From positions 186,001 to 250,000 of the forward strand of contig NZ_SWLZ01000005.1 in assembly GCF_005502275.1 (NCBI RefSeq): DNA of 64,000 bases, in the 5' to 3' direction. Below are positions 43,107 through 51,626 of this stretch, in pieces (within the stretch, counting starts at the first letter, position 1; each line of letters starts with the position of its first letter). The position numbers and the translations under genes were made by a program. The notes under the pieces are model-generated. The model was not told the origin of the DNA. It made no database searches and saw nothing but the letters and a program-made list of their open reading frames with translations. The DNA is from Robertmurraya siralis. GTDB taxonomy: Bacteria > Bacillota > Bacilli > Bacillales > Cytobacillaceae.

Positions 43107-44201
43107 ATGTCAACAGATTATGAAATGAATGTTCCGGCGCACCCAAATATATACAACAATAATAGTCAGAGGGAGATGAAAATTTACTTTTCATTTCCAG
43201 AGATAGTGAATGAAAACACAGGTTTGCTCTTGCTTATACCCGGTTTTGGAGCAAATGCACAATCCAATGTATACAAAAAAATGCGTACTAGATTTGCTGA
43301 TGAATACAATTTAATCACCATACAATGTCACTATTTTGGACAAGAATTTATGCAAGGAAGTAACCGAATTACAACTCAAATTTCGAAAGAAGAAGTTAGC
43401 AATATTTTTACCTCAATTGAGATGAAGCAAGTTTTTGGACAAGGTTTTAATAGCGATAAATTTCTTCAGGTGGGGAGTAAATATAATATAGAGCTCAATG
43501 TTAATGAGGATTTAGATGAGAAAATTGAAAATTTTAATGATATGGGGATTATGCAAGCCTTGGATCACGTGACATCTTTGTCTTATATAGTCCAAATTTT
43601 AAAAGAGAACAATTTGCCATACAATACAAAAAAAATTATATTGTACGGTCACTCGCATGGGGCATATTTATGCTACCTTTGTAATGCCTTCGCACCAAAT
43701 CTATTTACTTTGTTAATTGATAATTCTTCTTGGTTATACCCCGAGTATCTAAAGAGTTCTCGTTTTTTATTTAGTAATATTGGACAAATGAGAGTAAATA
43801 CGGAATTCTCTTACCTCGCTTCAAGATTGGATTTCGATAAAGGACTCCTGTATTTGCCAGACCTTTATAAACAAGTAGACAATAACTGTAATATCATTTG
43901 TTTTCATGGCACAAATGATAATTTAATTAATCATCATGTTAAGAAGCAGTTTTGCGAACAGGTTGAGGGCTGTAAGTTTATTCAAATCGGTCAGGGGGAA
44001 GTAGACGGAAAAACATTTAGATCAACGAGTCATGGTTTGGACGCTGATTTTATTAATTTGTTTGACCTTGTAATGAAAAACAGAGTTTTCGAGAGCTCAA
44101 GGGATTTAAATTTACAGAGCAATACCATAGTAACTGAAAGATTTATCTATAATATAAAATACCAAAATGGAGTGCCGCTATTATTGGTGCAAGATAAATA
44201 A
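43107..44201 (+). CDS. DUF2920 alpha/beta-hydrolase-like protein
   Basis: 364 residues that resemble DUF2920 proteins, a family I associate with flagellin modification loci of Campylobacter. LLLIPGFGANAQSNVYKKMR is the oxyanion region and YGHSHGAYLCYL the nucleophile elbow (Gly-His-Ser-His-Gly); an acidic HGTNDNLI and a late STSHGLDAD could complete a triad. No signal peptide is seen. The substrate is unknown; removal or exchange of an acyl group on the sugar is one possibility. The ATG at 43107 follows AGAGGTAG. It is the last gene of the island. Confidence 0.78.
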   Translation: MSTDYEMNVPAHPNIYNNNSQREMKIYFSFPEIVNENTGLLLLIPGFGANAQSNVYKKMRTRFADEYNLITIQCHYFGQEFMQGSNRITTQISKEEVSNIFTSIEMKQVFGQGFNSDKFLQVGSKYNIELNVNEDLDEKIENFNDMGIMQALDHVTSLSYIVQILKENNLPYNTKKIILYGHSHGAYLCYLCNAFAPNLFTLLIDNSSWLYPEYLKSSRFLFSNIGQMRVNTEFSYLASRLDFDKGLLYLPDLYKQVDNNCNIICFHGTNDNLINHHVKKQFCEQVEGCKFIQIGQGEVDGKTFRSTSHGLDADFINLFDLVMKNRVFESSRDLNLQSNTIVTERFIYNIKYQNGVPLLLVQDK

Positions 44202-44234
44202 TTAAAACTTGGAAATAGATATCCTAATAATACT

Positions 44235-44261
44235 TAAAAATTCTCTTCTCTTGTCCGATAT
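44235..44261 (+). promoter_or_regulatory. Sigma-D promoter of flaG-fliD-fliS-fliT
   Basis: TAAA (44235-44238), exact 15-base spacer, TCCGATAT (44254-44261). It is the best sigma-D match on the plus strand, 32 bases before flaG. Confidence 0.85.
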
Positions 44262-44293
44262 AATAATTAGGATAAAAATGAGGAGTTGTTCTT

Positions 44294-44680
44294 ATGAATA
44301 TTGGAGGAGTTTCCCTTACTGCGAATTCATCTTCTCTTACAGCTTCTGCTGGTTTAAAGGAGATACCAACTAACCGAACAGGGCGAGTAAGACAATCAGA
44401 ACAACATCACGACAGACATCAGGACAAAATAAAAGAAGAGCATAATGGCAAGCTTTCAAAAGAAGAGGTAGAACATATCGTAAAAGGGATGAATGAATTT
44501 TTACAACCGAAATTCACTTCGGTCGTCTTCAAACTCCATGAGGAATTGGATCGCTATTATGTAGAAGTCATTGATAAAGAGACGAAGGAAGTAGTGCGAG
44601 AAATCCCGGATAAAGAAATATTGGATATGTATGCGAAAATGACAGAATATCTAGGTCTGTTTATAGACAAAAAGCTGTAA
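44294..44680 (+). CDS. flaG: FlaG family protein (YvyC)
   Basis: 128 residues. The first ~55 are polar and variable (His/Gln/Arg-rich); the FlaG domain follows with LSKEEVEHIVKGMNEFL, SVVFKLHEELDRYYVEVID and VVREIPDKEILDMYAKM. In other bacteria FlaG influences filament length. GAGGAG precedes the ATG, and fliD starts 16 bases after the stop. Confidence 0.93.
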   Translation: MNIGGVSLTANSSSLTASAGLKEIPTNRTGRVRQSEQHHDRHQDKIKEEHNGKLSKEEVEHIVKGMNEFLQPKFTSVVFKLHEELDRYYVEVIDKETKEVVREIPDKEILDMYAKMTEYLGLFIDKKL

Positions 44681-44696
44681 ATAGGAGGGCAAAATC

Positions 44697-46535
44697 ATGG
44701 TAAGTACAATTAGATTTTCAGGGATTGCTAGTGGAATGGATACTCAATCCATCGTTGATTCACTCATGCAGGCTCAAAGAATACCGCTTGATAAATTAAA
44801 TCAAAAAAAGCAAATCATTGAATGGCAGCGTGATAGCTATCGTGAGATGAATAAATTGTTAGACGAATTTAGCAATTTTATCTTTGATGGAATTTATAGA
44901 CAAGCGAATATGCTAACAAGAACAGCGGTTAGCTCCAATTCAGATGTTGTTACCGCAAAGGCAGCTCCTAATGCTGGAACGATCTCTTACAAGATTGAAA
45001 ATGTGACGATCGCAACGGCAGCTAGAATGCAAAGTACAGCGGCTATTAGTAAAGGTGAGAAAATTGATTCTACTAAAAGCTTATGGTCGCAAAGAGATAA
45101 GCTAGAAGGATTTACTTGGAAGCAGGAAGAGGTAACAAGTAGCTTTAAAGTGCCTGAAAAAGGTGCCACAAATTTTCAACTTCCAAAAGGTGCTGTTTCT
45201 GAAGTATTAAATCTCAATGCCAATGGAAAATTAGAAGTTACGAATGCTGATGGGGAAGTGCAGGAGTTTGACGTAGTAGTGGGAAGCATACCGGAAACGA
45301 AGGATGCGAACACGGTTTACATTGATGAAAATACTGGAAGTATGTCATTTGGAACGAAGCTTGAAGGCGACAGCAGTTTTTCTTTAAAATTTAATCATAA
45401 CTACTTAGAATTCAATATTGAAACCTATAAAGAAGACGGCTCTACGAACAAAAGAAAAAATGATTTCAAAATCGCTGGTACATTATCATTAGATAGCATG
45501 CTGAGCCAAATCAATAGCTCTAACGTGGGCGTTAACATGTTCTATGATAGTCATACAGATCAAATCGTTGCACAGCGAAAAGATACAGGTAATCTTACAA
45601 ATAGTGAAGGCAAGTCCATAAATTTTACAGGGGCTTCAGCAGACTTTTTTACACAATCATTGCATTTAACCGAGGAGCAATCTGGAACAAATGCTAAATT
45701 CACTGTTAATGGATTAGAAACTGAACGTGCTTCCAATACATTTACGATGAACGGTGTCACATTTACGCTGCATAATAATTCGGTAGCAGGCCAATCTACT
45801 TCCATAACAGTCGGCACTGACACTGATGCAATCATGACGACGATTAAAGATTTTGTCAATAAGTACAACGAGCTGCTTGATAAAGTAAATGGGAAATTGA
45901 CTGAACAAAAGTTTTCTACCTTTACACCTCTTACACAAGAGCAAAAAATGGCCATGTCAGATAGAGAGGTTGAGCAGTGGGAAGAAAAAGCGAAAAGCGG
46001 TTTGCTGCGCAGGGATCAAATTTTGGATACTGCAATGACTACGTTGCGAAACAATTTATATACAGAGGTAACAGCTAACGAGGTTACTTTAGCCGATCCG
46101 AAGTTTAATCAATTGGCAGAGATTGGTATTACGACAACGAAAGATTATATGGCTCGCGGAAAGCTTGAAATAAATGAAGAAAAGCTGAAAAAAGCTATTG
46201 AGGAAGATCCGGAGGCAATTTTCCAGTTGTTTATGGCAGACGGTCCAACTTATGCTGAGCAAGGTTTAGCAAGACGTGTTCGTGATACGCTTTCAAACAC
46301 CGTGAAAAAGATTGAAGAGCGTGCGGGAAATGCTTTTAAAACAGAGGATAATTATACATTAGGTAAACAGTTAGGAAGAGTAAAAGATGATATTTCCCGA
46401 CTTGAAAACCGCTTGAAAATGGTGGAAAATCGCTATTGGAGCCAATTTAATGCGATGGAAAAGGCGATGCAGAACCTAAATAACCAATCAAATATGTTAC
46501 TTTCTTATTTAGGCATGGGAGCACAACAACAATAA
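44697..46535 (+). CDS. fliD: Flagellar filament cap FliD (enlarged)
   Basis: Filament cap protein that folds flagellin at the growing tip. It has 612 residues against about 498 in B. subtilis. The N-domain starts IRFSGIASGMDTQSIVDSLM with a coiled coil (LNQKKQIIEWQRDSYREM). The C-domain has FVNKYNELLDKVNGKL and ends in QFNAMEKAMQNLNNQSNMLL then SYLGM. The extra residues (about 130-330) are polar and beta-rich. GGAGGGC precedes the ATG. Confidence 0.97.
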   Translation: MVSTIRFSGIASGMDTQSIVDSLMQAQRIPLDKLNQKKQIIEWQRDSYREMNKLLDEFSNFIFDGIYRQANMLTRTAVSSNSDVVTAKAAPNAGTISYKIENVTIATAARMQSTAAISKGEKIDSTKSLWSQRDKLEGFTWKQEEVTSSFKVPEKGATNFQLPKGAVSEVLNLNANGKLEVTNADGEVQEFDVVVGSIPETKDANTVYIDENTGSMSFGTKLEGDSSFSLKFNHNYLEFNIETYKEDGSTNKRKNDFKIAGTLSLDSMLSQINSSNVGVNMFYDSHTDQIVAQRKDTGNLTNSEGKSINFTGASADFFTQSLHLTEEQSGTNAKFTVNGLETERASNTFTMNGVTFTLHNNSVAGQSTSITVGTDTDAIMTTIKDFVNKYNELLDKVNGKLTEQKFSTFTPLTQEQKMAMSDREVEQWEEKAKSGLLRRDQILDTAMTTLRNNLYTEVTANEVTLADPKFNQLAEIGITTTKDYMARGKLEINEEKLKKAIEEDPEAIFQLFMADGPTYAEQGLARRVRDTLSNTVKKIEERAGNAFKTEDNYTLGKQLGRVKDDISRLENRLKMVENRYWSQFNAMEKAMQNLNNQSNMLLSYLGMGAQQQ

Positions 46536-46557
46536 GTTGATAGAAGGTGATAAGGAA

Positions 46558-46956
46558 ATGGCAATGAATCAACCGCATCAAGCGTATAAACAAAATTCAG
46601 TTAATACGGCATCACCTGGAGAATTAACATTGCTTCTATATAACGGCTGTTTAAAGTTTATTAAACTGGCAAAAAAGGCGATCGAAGATAATCAAGTTGA
46701 GCAGCGAAACGAAAATTTGCTTAAAGCTCAAAACATCGTGCAAGAGCTAATGGTAACACTAAATATGGATGTTGAAGTGTCCCATAATCTAATGCAAATG
46801 TATGATTATTTGCATAGGAGACTTGTTGAGGCCAATTTGAAGAATGATACACAAATCCTTGAAGAAGTTGAGAGCTTTGTAATGGAGTTCCGTGATATGT
46901 GGAAGGAAGTTATTCAATCAACAAGAAAACAATATGCTGAAAGTGGCCAAGCGTAA
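46558..46956 (+). CDS. fliS: FliS flagellin chaperone
   Basis: 132 residues with the canonical FliS start (AYKQNSVNTASPGELTLLLY), the NGCLKFIKLAKKAIE helix and MYDYLHRRLVEANLKND. This is the FliS found after fliD in all Bacillus and presumably serves Hag. The start at 46558 follows AAGGTGATAAGGA; the ATG at 46564 is nearly as good and the TTG at 46537 is too far upstream. Its TAA shares a base with the fliT ATG. Confidence 0.95.
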   Translation: MAMNQPHQAYKQNSVNTASPGELTLLLYNGCLKFIKLAKKAIEDNQVEQRNENLLKAQNIVQELMVTLNMDVEVSHNLMQMYDYLHRRLVEANLKNDTQILEEVESFVMEFRDMWKEVIQSTRKQYAESGQA

Positions 46957-47303
46957 TGAGAGAACTTGACCAATTCATGATTGTCTCAAAGGAATTGAAG
47001 AATTTGCTTGAAGGCGAGTTTTTAATTGAACAGCGGGAAGAACAGATTGAAAAAATCGATGAATTACTTGAGAAAAGGCAAGGTTTCTTAAACCAACTAT
47101 CCGATCTTTCTCATCTGAATGAGGAAACAAAGCTGGAGTTAGCGCGTCAAGAGCACGAAATCCAGGCTTTAATGGAGCAAAGAAAGAACATGATAAAGCA
47201 GGATATAAAAACACTCCAATTAAAGAAACAAAAAAACGAACAGTACGCAAATCTATATGATAATTTATCTGTAGATGGTATGTTTCTTGATAAGAAAAAA
47301 TAA
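46956..47303 (+). CDS. fliT: FliT-like export chaperone
   Basis: 115 residues, entirely helical and charged (ELKNLLEGEFLIEQREEQ, IDELLEKRQGFLNQL, QRKNMIKQDIKTLQLKKQ), matching the FliT/YvyD-neighbour protein in Bacillus. FliT binds the C-terminus of the cap protein FliD. It overlaps the fliS stop by one base (TAATG). Confidence 0.85.
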   Translation: MRELDQFMIVSKELKNLLEGEFLIEQREEQIEKIDELLEKRQGFLNQLSDLSHLNEETKLELARQEHEIQALMEQRKNMIKQDIKTLQLKKQKNEQYANLYDNLSVDGMFLDKKK

Positions 47304-47343
47304 CAGTACACCGTTAGAATCATGGTGAAATCGGAGGTTCCAA

Positions 47344-47547
47344 ATGGACGTCGCACGATTATCAATGGCTTTAAGCCAAGGGCAAGCAAGCCAACAGGCA
47401 TCGATCGCCCTTTTGAAAAAAACGATGGATATGGCAGAAGGAAATGCAACGGATTTTATTAATCAAATGATGGACAGCGTCGATGTACAAGCACTTCAAC
47501 ATGCTGCTCAGCCCCATCTTGGTGGGAATATTGATATAAAAGGTTAA
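47344..47547 (+). CDS. YjfB family putative motility protein
   Basis: 67 residues: VARLSMALSQGQASQQASIA then LLKKTMDMAEGN and PHLGGNIDIKG at the end, the pattern of the YjfB family (called putative motility protein). Its function is unknown. CGGAGG precedes the ATG. It is the last gene of the flaG-fliT unit and a terminator follows. Confidence 0.85.
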   Translation: MDVARLSMALSQGQASQQASIALLKKTMDMAEGNATDFINQMMDSVDVQALQHAAQPHLGGNIDIKG

Positions 47548-47550
47548 ACA

Positions 47551-47577
47551 AAGCGGCCCTGCAAAGGGTCGTTTTTT
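47551..47577 (+). terminator. Terminator after the yjfB-like gene
   Basis: CGGCCC and GGGTCG arms with a TGCAAA loop and TTTTTT. Confidence 0.8.
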
Positions 47578-47697
47578 GAGTTGCAGTTCTTTATTTCACG
47601 GCGTATCTTTGCGGTCACAGACAAAGCAAGGAATAGGGCATGCATTTCTCTCCTTCACCATTTCGACAAACTTTTTAAACCTTTTTCACTGTTTTAG

Positions 47698-47726
47698 CAG
47701 GAGTTTCTTGGGTTAAAATAGAAATA
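47698..47726 (+). promoter_or_regulatory. Possible sigma-H promoter of hpf
   Basis: AGGAGTT at 47699-47705 and AGAAAT at 47720-47725 resemble the sigma-H consensus AGGAWWT-N12-14-RGAAT. B. subtilis hpf is known to use sigma-H and sigma-B. The -10 has one mismatch. Confidence 0.3.
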
Positions 47727-47761
47727 TAATATATAGTCTTTTTTAAAGGGCTATATATCAC

Positions 47762-47807
47762 ATCTTTTGTCGTCTGAGCCGTGACGGTGACCGGGGCGCA
47801 AAAGGAT
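47762..47807 (+). promoter_or_regulatory. Structured leader of hpf
   Basis: ATCTTTTG (47762-47769) can pair with CAAAAGGAT (47799-47807, one bulge), closing a G+C-rich loop that includes CCG-TGA-CGG (47779-47787). It stands out from the A+T-rich surroundings and ends about 20 bases before the hpf ribosome site. Function not established. Confidence 0.5.
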
Positions 47808-47845
47808 TGATAGGTGAAGGATAATCAAAAAGGAGGAGTTCACTT

Positions 47846-48400
47846 ATGAATTTTAACGTACGTGGAGAAAACATTGAGGTAACTCCAGCAATTAGAGAGT
47901 ATGTTGAAAAGAAAATTGCTAAACTCGAAAGATATTTTACTGAAACTCCTGAAGCAAATGTCCATGTTAACTTAAAGACCTACAATGACAAGAAGTCTAA
48001 AGTAGAAGTAACGATTCCGATGCAAAGCCTTGTGTTACGTGCAGAGGAAATTCATGATGATATGTATGCGGCGATTGATTTAATCACAGATAAATTAGAA
48101 CGCCAAATTCGCAAACATAAAACAAAAGTAAATCGCAAATTCCGTGAAAAAGGCGGTGTCAATACACTGTTTGCAAGCTTTGAAGAGCCGGATGCACCTG
48201 CAGCAGAAGAAGAGCAGGAAGAATTAGAGGTTGTTCGCCAAAAAAGCTTCGATTTGAAACCAATGGATAGCGAAGAAGCTATTCTGCAAATGAATATGCT
48301 AGGTCATAATTTCTACGTTTTTACCAACGCGGAAACAAACCTTACGAATGTAGTGTACAAGCGTAAGGACGGCCGTTACGGTTTAATTGAAGCCCAATAA
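47846..48400 (+). CDS. hpf: Long-form ribosome hibernation promoting factor
   Basis: 184 residues: an N-terminal HPF/YfiA domain (FNVRGENIEVTPAIREYVEKK in part, then TYNDKKSKVEVTIPM), a linker rich in Glu (AAEEEQEELEV), and the C-terminal dimerisation domain (KSFDLKPMDSEEAILQMNML, NVVYKRKDGRYGLIE). It pairs 70S ribosomes into inactive 100S dimers in stationary phase. A strong AAAAAGGAGGAG site precedes it. YvyD is the B. subtilis name. It marks the end of the conserved flagellar segment. Confidence 0.96.
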   Translation: MNFNVRGENIEVTPAIREYVEKKIAKLERYFTETPEANVHVNLKTYNDKKSKVEVTIPMQSLVLRAEEIHDDMYAAIDLITDKLERQIRKHKTKVNRKFREKGGVNTLFASFEEPDAPAAEEEQEELEVVRQKSFDLKPMDSEEAILQMNMLGHNFYVFTNAETNLTNVVYKRKDGRYGLIEAQ

Positions 48401-48414
48401 TGATTCGTTGTTCG

Positions 48415-48450
48415 AACCGCATTCCAAAATAGATGGAATGCGGTTTTTTA
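48415..48450 (+). terminator. Terminator after hpf
   Basis: ACCGCATTCCA and TGGAATGCGGT form a perfect 11-bp stem followed by TTTTTT. Confidence 0.9.
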
Positions 48451-48854
48451 GAGTGGTTTCAGATGCACAATGATCTCGCAAACCCGCGTAATTCATGACT
48501 ATGTTTTTTTGATTAGAACTGTGCCTCGTAAAAAAATGTGAATGGCTTTCTCAAAAAAACAAAAATTGTGAATTTTCCACTTGTCTATTACAATACGAGT
48601 ATACGAATCTTTCGTCTTTCGGAATTTAAAAATGCTGACTGTTAACTTCTGGCTCATGTAAAGCCTGCGAAGGATACAGGCATTGAACATGCATAAGCAA
48701 AGTGAACGTTTGCGTATAGCTTATGTACGGTTTTTTCGTATTTTTCAAAATAAGAAAAAGACTCTCGTCACCAATTTTGGCTGGATAATACGCATTTCGA
48801 AACAATTTGCGTCATATTCTGAAAATAGGGTCTACGATAAAGGGGGACATACAT
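48451..48854 (+). other. Intergenic region and possible structured leader before the ggt gene
   Basis: About 400 bases without a supported gene. GCCTG/CAGGC (about 48663-48681) forms a small hairpin. GCATAAGC (about 48691-48698) pairs with GCTTATGT (about 48718-48726) and is followed by a CGG and TTTTTT, a terminator-like layout. This could be an attenuated leader for the next operon. I do not recognise a riboswitch class. Confidence 0.4.
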
Positions 48855-50465
48855 ATGAAGTTTGATTTTTTAAATTACCCATATCAATCGCAGCGAACGG
48901 CTGTATTAGCAAATAGAGGTATGGTCGCAACCTCGCAGCCGCTAGCGGCACAAGCAGGCCTTGATATACTGAAAAAAGGTGGGAATGCGATCGATGCGGC
49001 GATTGCTACGGCAGCGACATTGACCGTTGTGGAGCCGACATCGAATGGAATTGGCAGCGATGCGTTTGCGCTTGTATGGATGAAAGGGAAGCTGCATGGG
49101 TTAAACGGTAGCGGACCTTCGCCGCAATCAATTAGCATTGAAGCTGTCAAGGAGAGAGGCTTTGAAAAAATGCCGACCCATGGTTTAGTTCCGGTTACTG
49201 TGCCAGGCGCTCCATCCGCTTGGGCCGAATTATCACTGCGTTTTGGCAAGCTGTCTCTTCAAGAGGTGTTAGCACCTGCAATTGATTATGCGGAAAACGG
49301 TTATCCGCTAACACCGATACTCGGAAAATATTGGGAGCTTGCTTATCGTAATTATAAGCAAAAACTAACGGATGAGGAATTCCAGCATTGGTTTGAAACT
49401 TTTGCTCCAGATGGGAGAGCACCTAAAATCGGGGAGATCTGGAGATCGGCCGGTCATGCATCAACGCTTCGTTCGATTGCTGAAACGAACGGGGAAAGCT
49501 TTTATCGCGGTGAATTGGCTGAGAAAATGGTTCAGTTTTCGAAAAAATACAATGGTTTTCTCGCTGAGGAGGATTTCGCCGAGTATAAGGCTGAATGGGT
49601 GCAGCCTATTAAGGTAAATTACCGTGGCTATGATGTGTGGGAAATTCCGCCTAATGGTCAGGGCTTGGTCGCTCTTTTAGCATTAAATATTGCCAAAGGG
49701 TTTGAATTTAATGAGAAGGATACAGTTAATACGTATCATAAACAGATTGAGGCAATGAAGCTTGCCTATACAGATGGCAAAGCATTTATTACTGATTCAA
49801 GGGATATGCCTATAACGGTTGAAGAGCTGTTGTCAGATGGCTATGGGAAATCACGAAGAATGGAAATAGCTGAACAGGCACTTGATCCGACTCCATATCA
49901 ACCGCCTCGTGGAGGCACCGTTTATTTGGCGACTGCTGATGGTGAGGGAAATATGGTTTCTTTCATTCAAAGCAATTATATGGGCTTTGGTTCTGGCCTA
50001 GTCGTTCCTGGTACAGGAATTTCCTTGCAAAATCGGGGCCATGATTTCTCGCTTGATCCGGAGCACCCTAATGCATTAAAGCCAGGAAAGAAAACCTATC
50101 ATACCATTATTCCAGGCTTTTTGACAAAAGGTTATCAGGCTGTTGGTCCTTTCGGAGTAATGGGAGGATATATGCAGCCTCAAGGTCATATGCAGGTCAT
50201 AATGAATACCATTGATTTTGGGTTGAACCCGCAGGCTGCTTTGGACGCACCACGTTGGCAGTGGATAGGGGATAAAAGGATTCAAGTTGAGCCGCAGTTT
50301 CCGAATCATATTGCGCAAGCACTTATACGGAAGGGTCATCAAATTGAAGCAACTGTTGATACAGGTGGATTTGGTCGTGGTCAAATCATTTGGCGCGATC
50401 CGGACACTGGTGTGTTAATGGGGGGAACGGAATCGAGGACAGACGGATCGATTGCCGCGTGGTAA
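48855..50465 (+). CDS. Gamma-glutamyltransferase-like hydrolase (YwrD-type)
   Basis: 536-residue Ntn-hydrolase. GMVATSQPLAAQAGLDILK and GGNAIDAAIATAATLTVVEP are the conserved front. Self-cleavage is expected before the Thr in PRGG-TVYLATADGEGN (near residue 356), and GFGSGLVVPGTGISLQNRG and YHTIIPG are small-subunit motifs. No signal peptide is seen, so it is likely cytoplasmic, like B. subtilis YwrD. The substrate may be glutathione-like or another gamma-glutamyl or acyl amide. The ATG at 48855 follows AAAGGGGG. It precedes a split ChrA transporter, as ywrD lies near ywrB and ywrA in B. subtilis. Confidence 0.88.
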   Translation: MKFDFLNYPYQSQRTAVLANRGMVATSQPLAAQAGLDILKKGGNAIDAAIATAATLTVVEPTSNGIGSDAFALVWMKGKLHGLNGSGPSPQSISIEAVKERGFEKMPTHGLVPVTVPGAPSAWAELSLRFGKLSLQEVLAPAIDYAENGYPLTPILGKYWELAYRNYKQKLTDEEFQHWFETFAPDGRAPKIGEIWRSAGHASTLRSIAETNGESFYRGELAEKMVQFSKKYNGFLAEEDFAEYKAEWVQPIKVNYRGYDVWEIPPNGQGLVALLALNIAKGFEFNEKDTVNTYHKQIEAMKLAYTDGKAFITDSRDMPITVEELLSDGYGKSRRMEIAEQALDPTPYQPPRGGTVYLATADGEGNMVSFIQSNYMGFGSGLVVPGTGISLQNRGHDFSLDPEHPNALKPGKKTYHTIIPGFLTKGYQAVGPFGVMGGYMQPQGHMQVIMNTIDFGLNPQAALDAPRWQWIGDKRIQVEPQFPNHIAQALIRKGHQIEATVDTGGFGRGQIIWRDPDTGVLMGGTESRTDGSIAAW

Positions 50466-50529
50466 AATGGTAAGAAGGCTTGTGGCCACGAGAAGGCCGC
50501 AAGCCATCAAAAGGGAGACATTGAAAATA

Positions 50530-51099
50530 ATGAAGCAACTACACATTTTTATCGCTTTTTTTCGCTCGGGGATTTTAGGTTACGGTGGCGGTCCATCAGC
50601 AATCCCGCTTGTACATAAAGAGGTAGTCGATAATTTTAAATGGATGGATTCAGATGAATTCGGAGATATCCTCGCCCTCGCTAATGCGCTTCCAGGGCCA
50701 ATTAATACAAAAATGGCGGGTTATATTGGCTATCGTGTTGGTGGAATAATAGGAATGTTGAATGCTATTCTTGCCTCTATTGTTCCGACGATTATTCTCA
50801 TGATCCTTCTGTTAACGGTCTTAAATGCATACAAGGACGAGCCTTGGGTGCACGGGATGTCTGTAGCCGTTGTTCCCGTCGTCATGGTGATGCTTGGCAC
50901 ATTAACTTGGGATTTTGTGAAAAAATCGACGAATTCAAAGCTTGGCATGAAGTGGGCTATTATATTTATTATTGCGAGTGTTATTGTGTTGGAATTTTTA
51001 CATATTCATCCGGCTATTATTATTGTTCTTTTATTAGTGGCTGCGTTATGGAAAAAGGATTCATCAAGTAAGGAAAAGAAGGAGGCAGAGGGAGCGTGA
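50530..51099 (+). CDS. Chromate-transporter-family protein, first half (YwrB-like)
   Basis: 189-residue membrane protein, a single CHR domain: FRSGILGYGGGPSAIPLVHKE, then ALANALPGPINTKMAGYIGY, and three to four later hydrophobic segments (IVPTIILMILLLTVL, VVPVVMVMLGTLTW, WAIIFIIASVIVLEF). Short CHR proteins work as pairs in the membrane; the second is the next gene. Transport of chromate or another oxyanion is inferred from the family. The start is uncertain: TTG at 50521 or ATG at 50530 after AAGGGAGA. Confidence 0.88.
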   Translation: MKQLHIFIAFFRSGILGYGGGPSAIPLVHKEVVDNFKWMDSDEFGDILALANALPGPINTKMAGYIGYRVGGIIGMLNAILASIVPTIILMILLLTVLNAYKDEPWVHGMSVAVVPVVMVMLGTLTWDFVKKSTNSKLGMKWAIIFIIASVIVLEFLHIHPAIIIVLLLVAALWKKDSSSKEKKEAEGA

Positions 51100-51626
51100 T
51101 TTATTGGCAGATCTTTTTAGCTTTCTTCATTCCAGGGATTCTTGGATACGGTGGTGGCCCGTCTTCAATCCCGTTAATTGAAAATGAAGTGGTCGATCGT
51201 TACGGTTGGTTTACCGTTAATGAATTTAGTGAAATGCTCGCACTGGGAAATGCGTTGCCCGGTCCTATCGCCACGAAAATGGCCGGTTATATTGGCTATC
51301 AGCAAGGAGGAATTCTCGGCTCCATTGTGGCCGTTTTTGCTACAGTTGGTCCCTCGCTCATCCTCATGATTGCATTTCTAGGCTTATTAATGAAGTATAA
51401 GGAATCACCAAAAGTAAAATGGATGACCATTTATATTCGACCAGTCATTGCGGTATTGCTTGGGATTATGACGTATGATTTCTTTTTCTCATCCTATGAA
51501 GGAATTGGTATTGGGCAAACGCTCTTTATCGGCGGCTTGAGCTTTGTCTTAATGGAAAAAATGAAGGTGCATCCTGCCTATGTAATCGCAGGGGCACTTG
51601 TTTACGGAGCCTTAGTAATCGGTTAG
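51096..51626 (+). CDS. Chromate-transporter-family protein, second half (YwrA-like)
   Basis: 176 residues, the partner CHR domain: FFIPGILGYGGGPSSIPLIEN, ALGNALPGPIATKMAGYIGY and hydrophobic helices to the end. GTG at 51096 overlaps the previous stop by four bases with AAGGAGG ahead, so the two halves are made together. The shared motif G-Y-G-G-G-P-S in both shows an old duplication. Confidence 0.88.
   Translation: MIYWQIFLAFFIPGILGYGGGPSSIPLIENEVVDRYGWFTVNEFSEMLALGNALPGPIATKMAGYIGYQQGGILGSIVAVFATVGPSLILMIAFLGLLMKYKESPKVKWMTIYIRPVIAVLLGIMTYDFFFSSYEGIGIGQTLFIGGLSFVLMEKMKVHPAYVIAGALVYGALVIG

Noticed and set aside
47762-47820. Known riboswitch or T-box before hpf.
   Set aside because: No T-box TGGNACCGCG-type element, specifier stem or familiar riboswitch core was seen; only an unassigned stem is supported.
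48683-48865. 60-residue ORF over the ggt leader.
   Set aside because: It covers the hairpins and the ggt ribosome site and has a poor start context.
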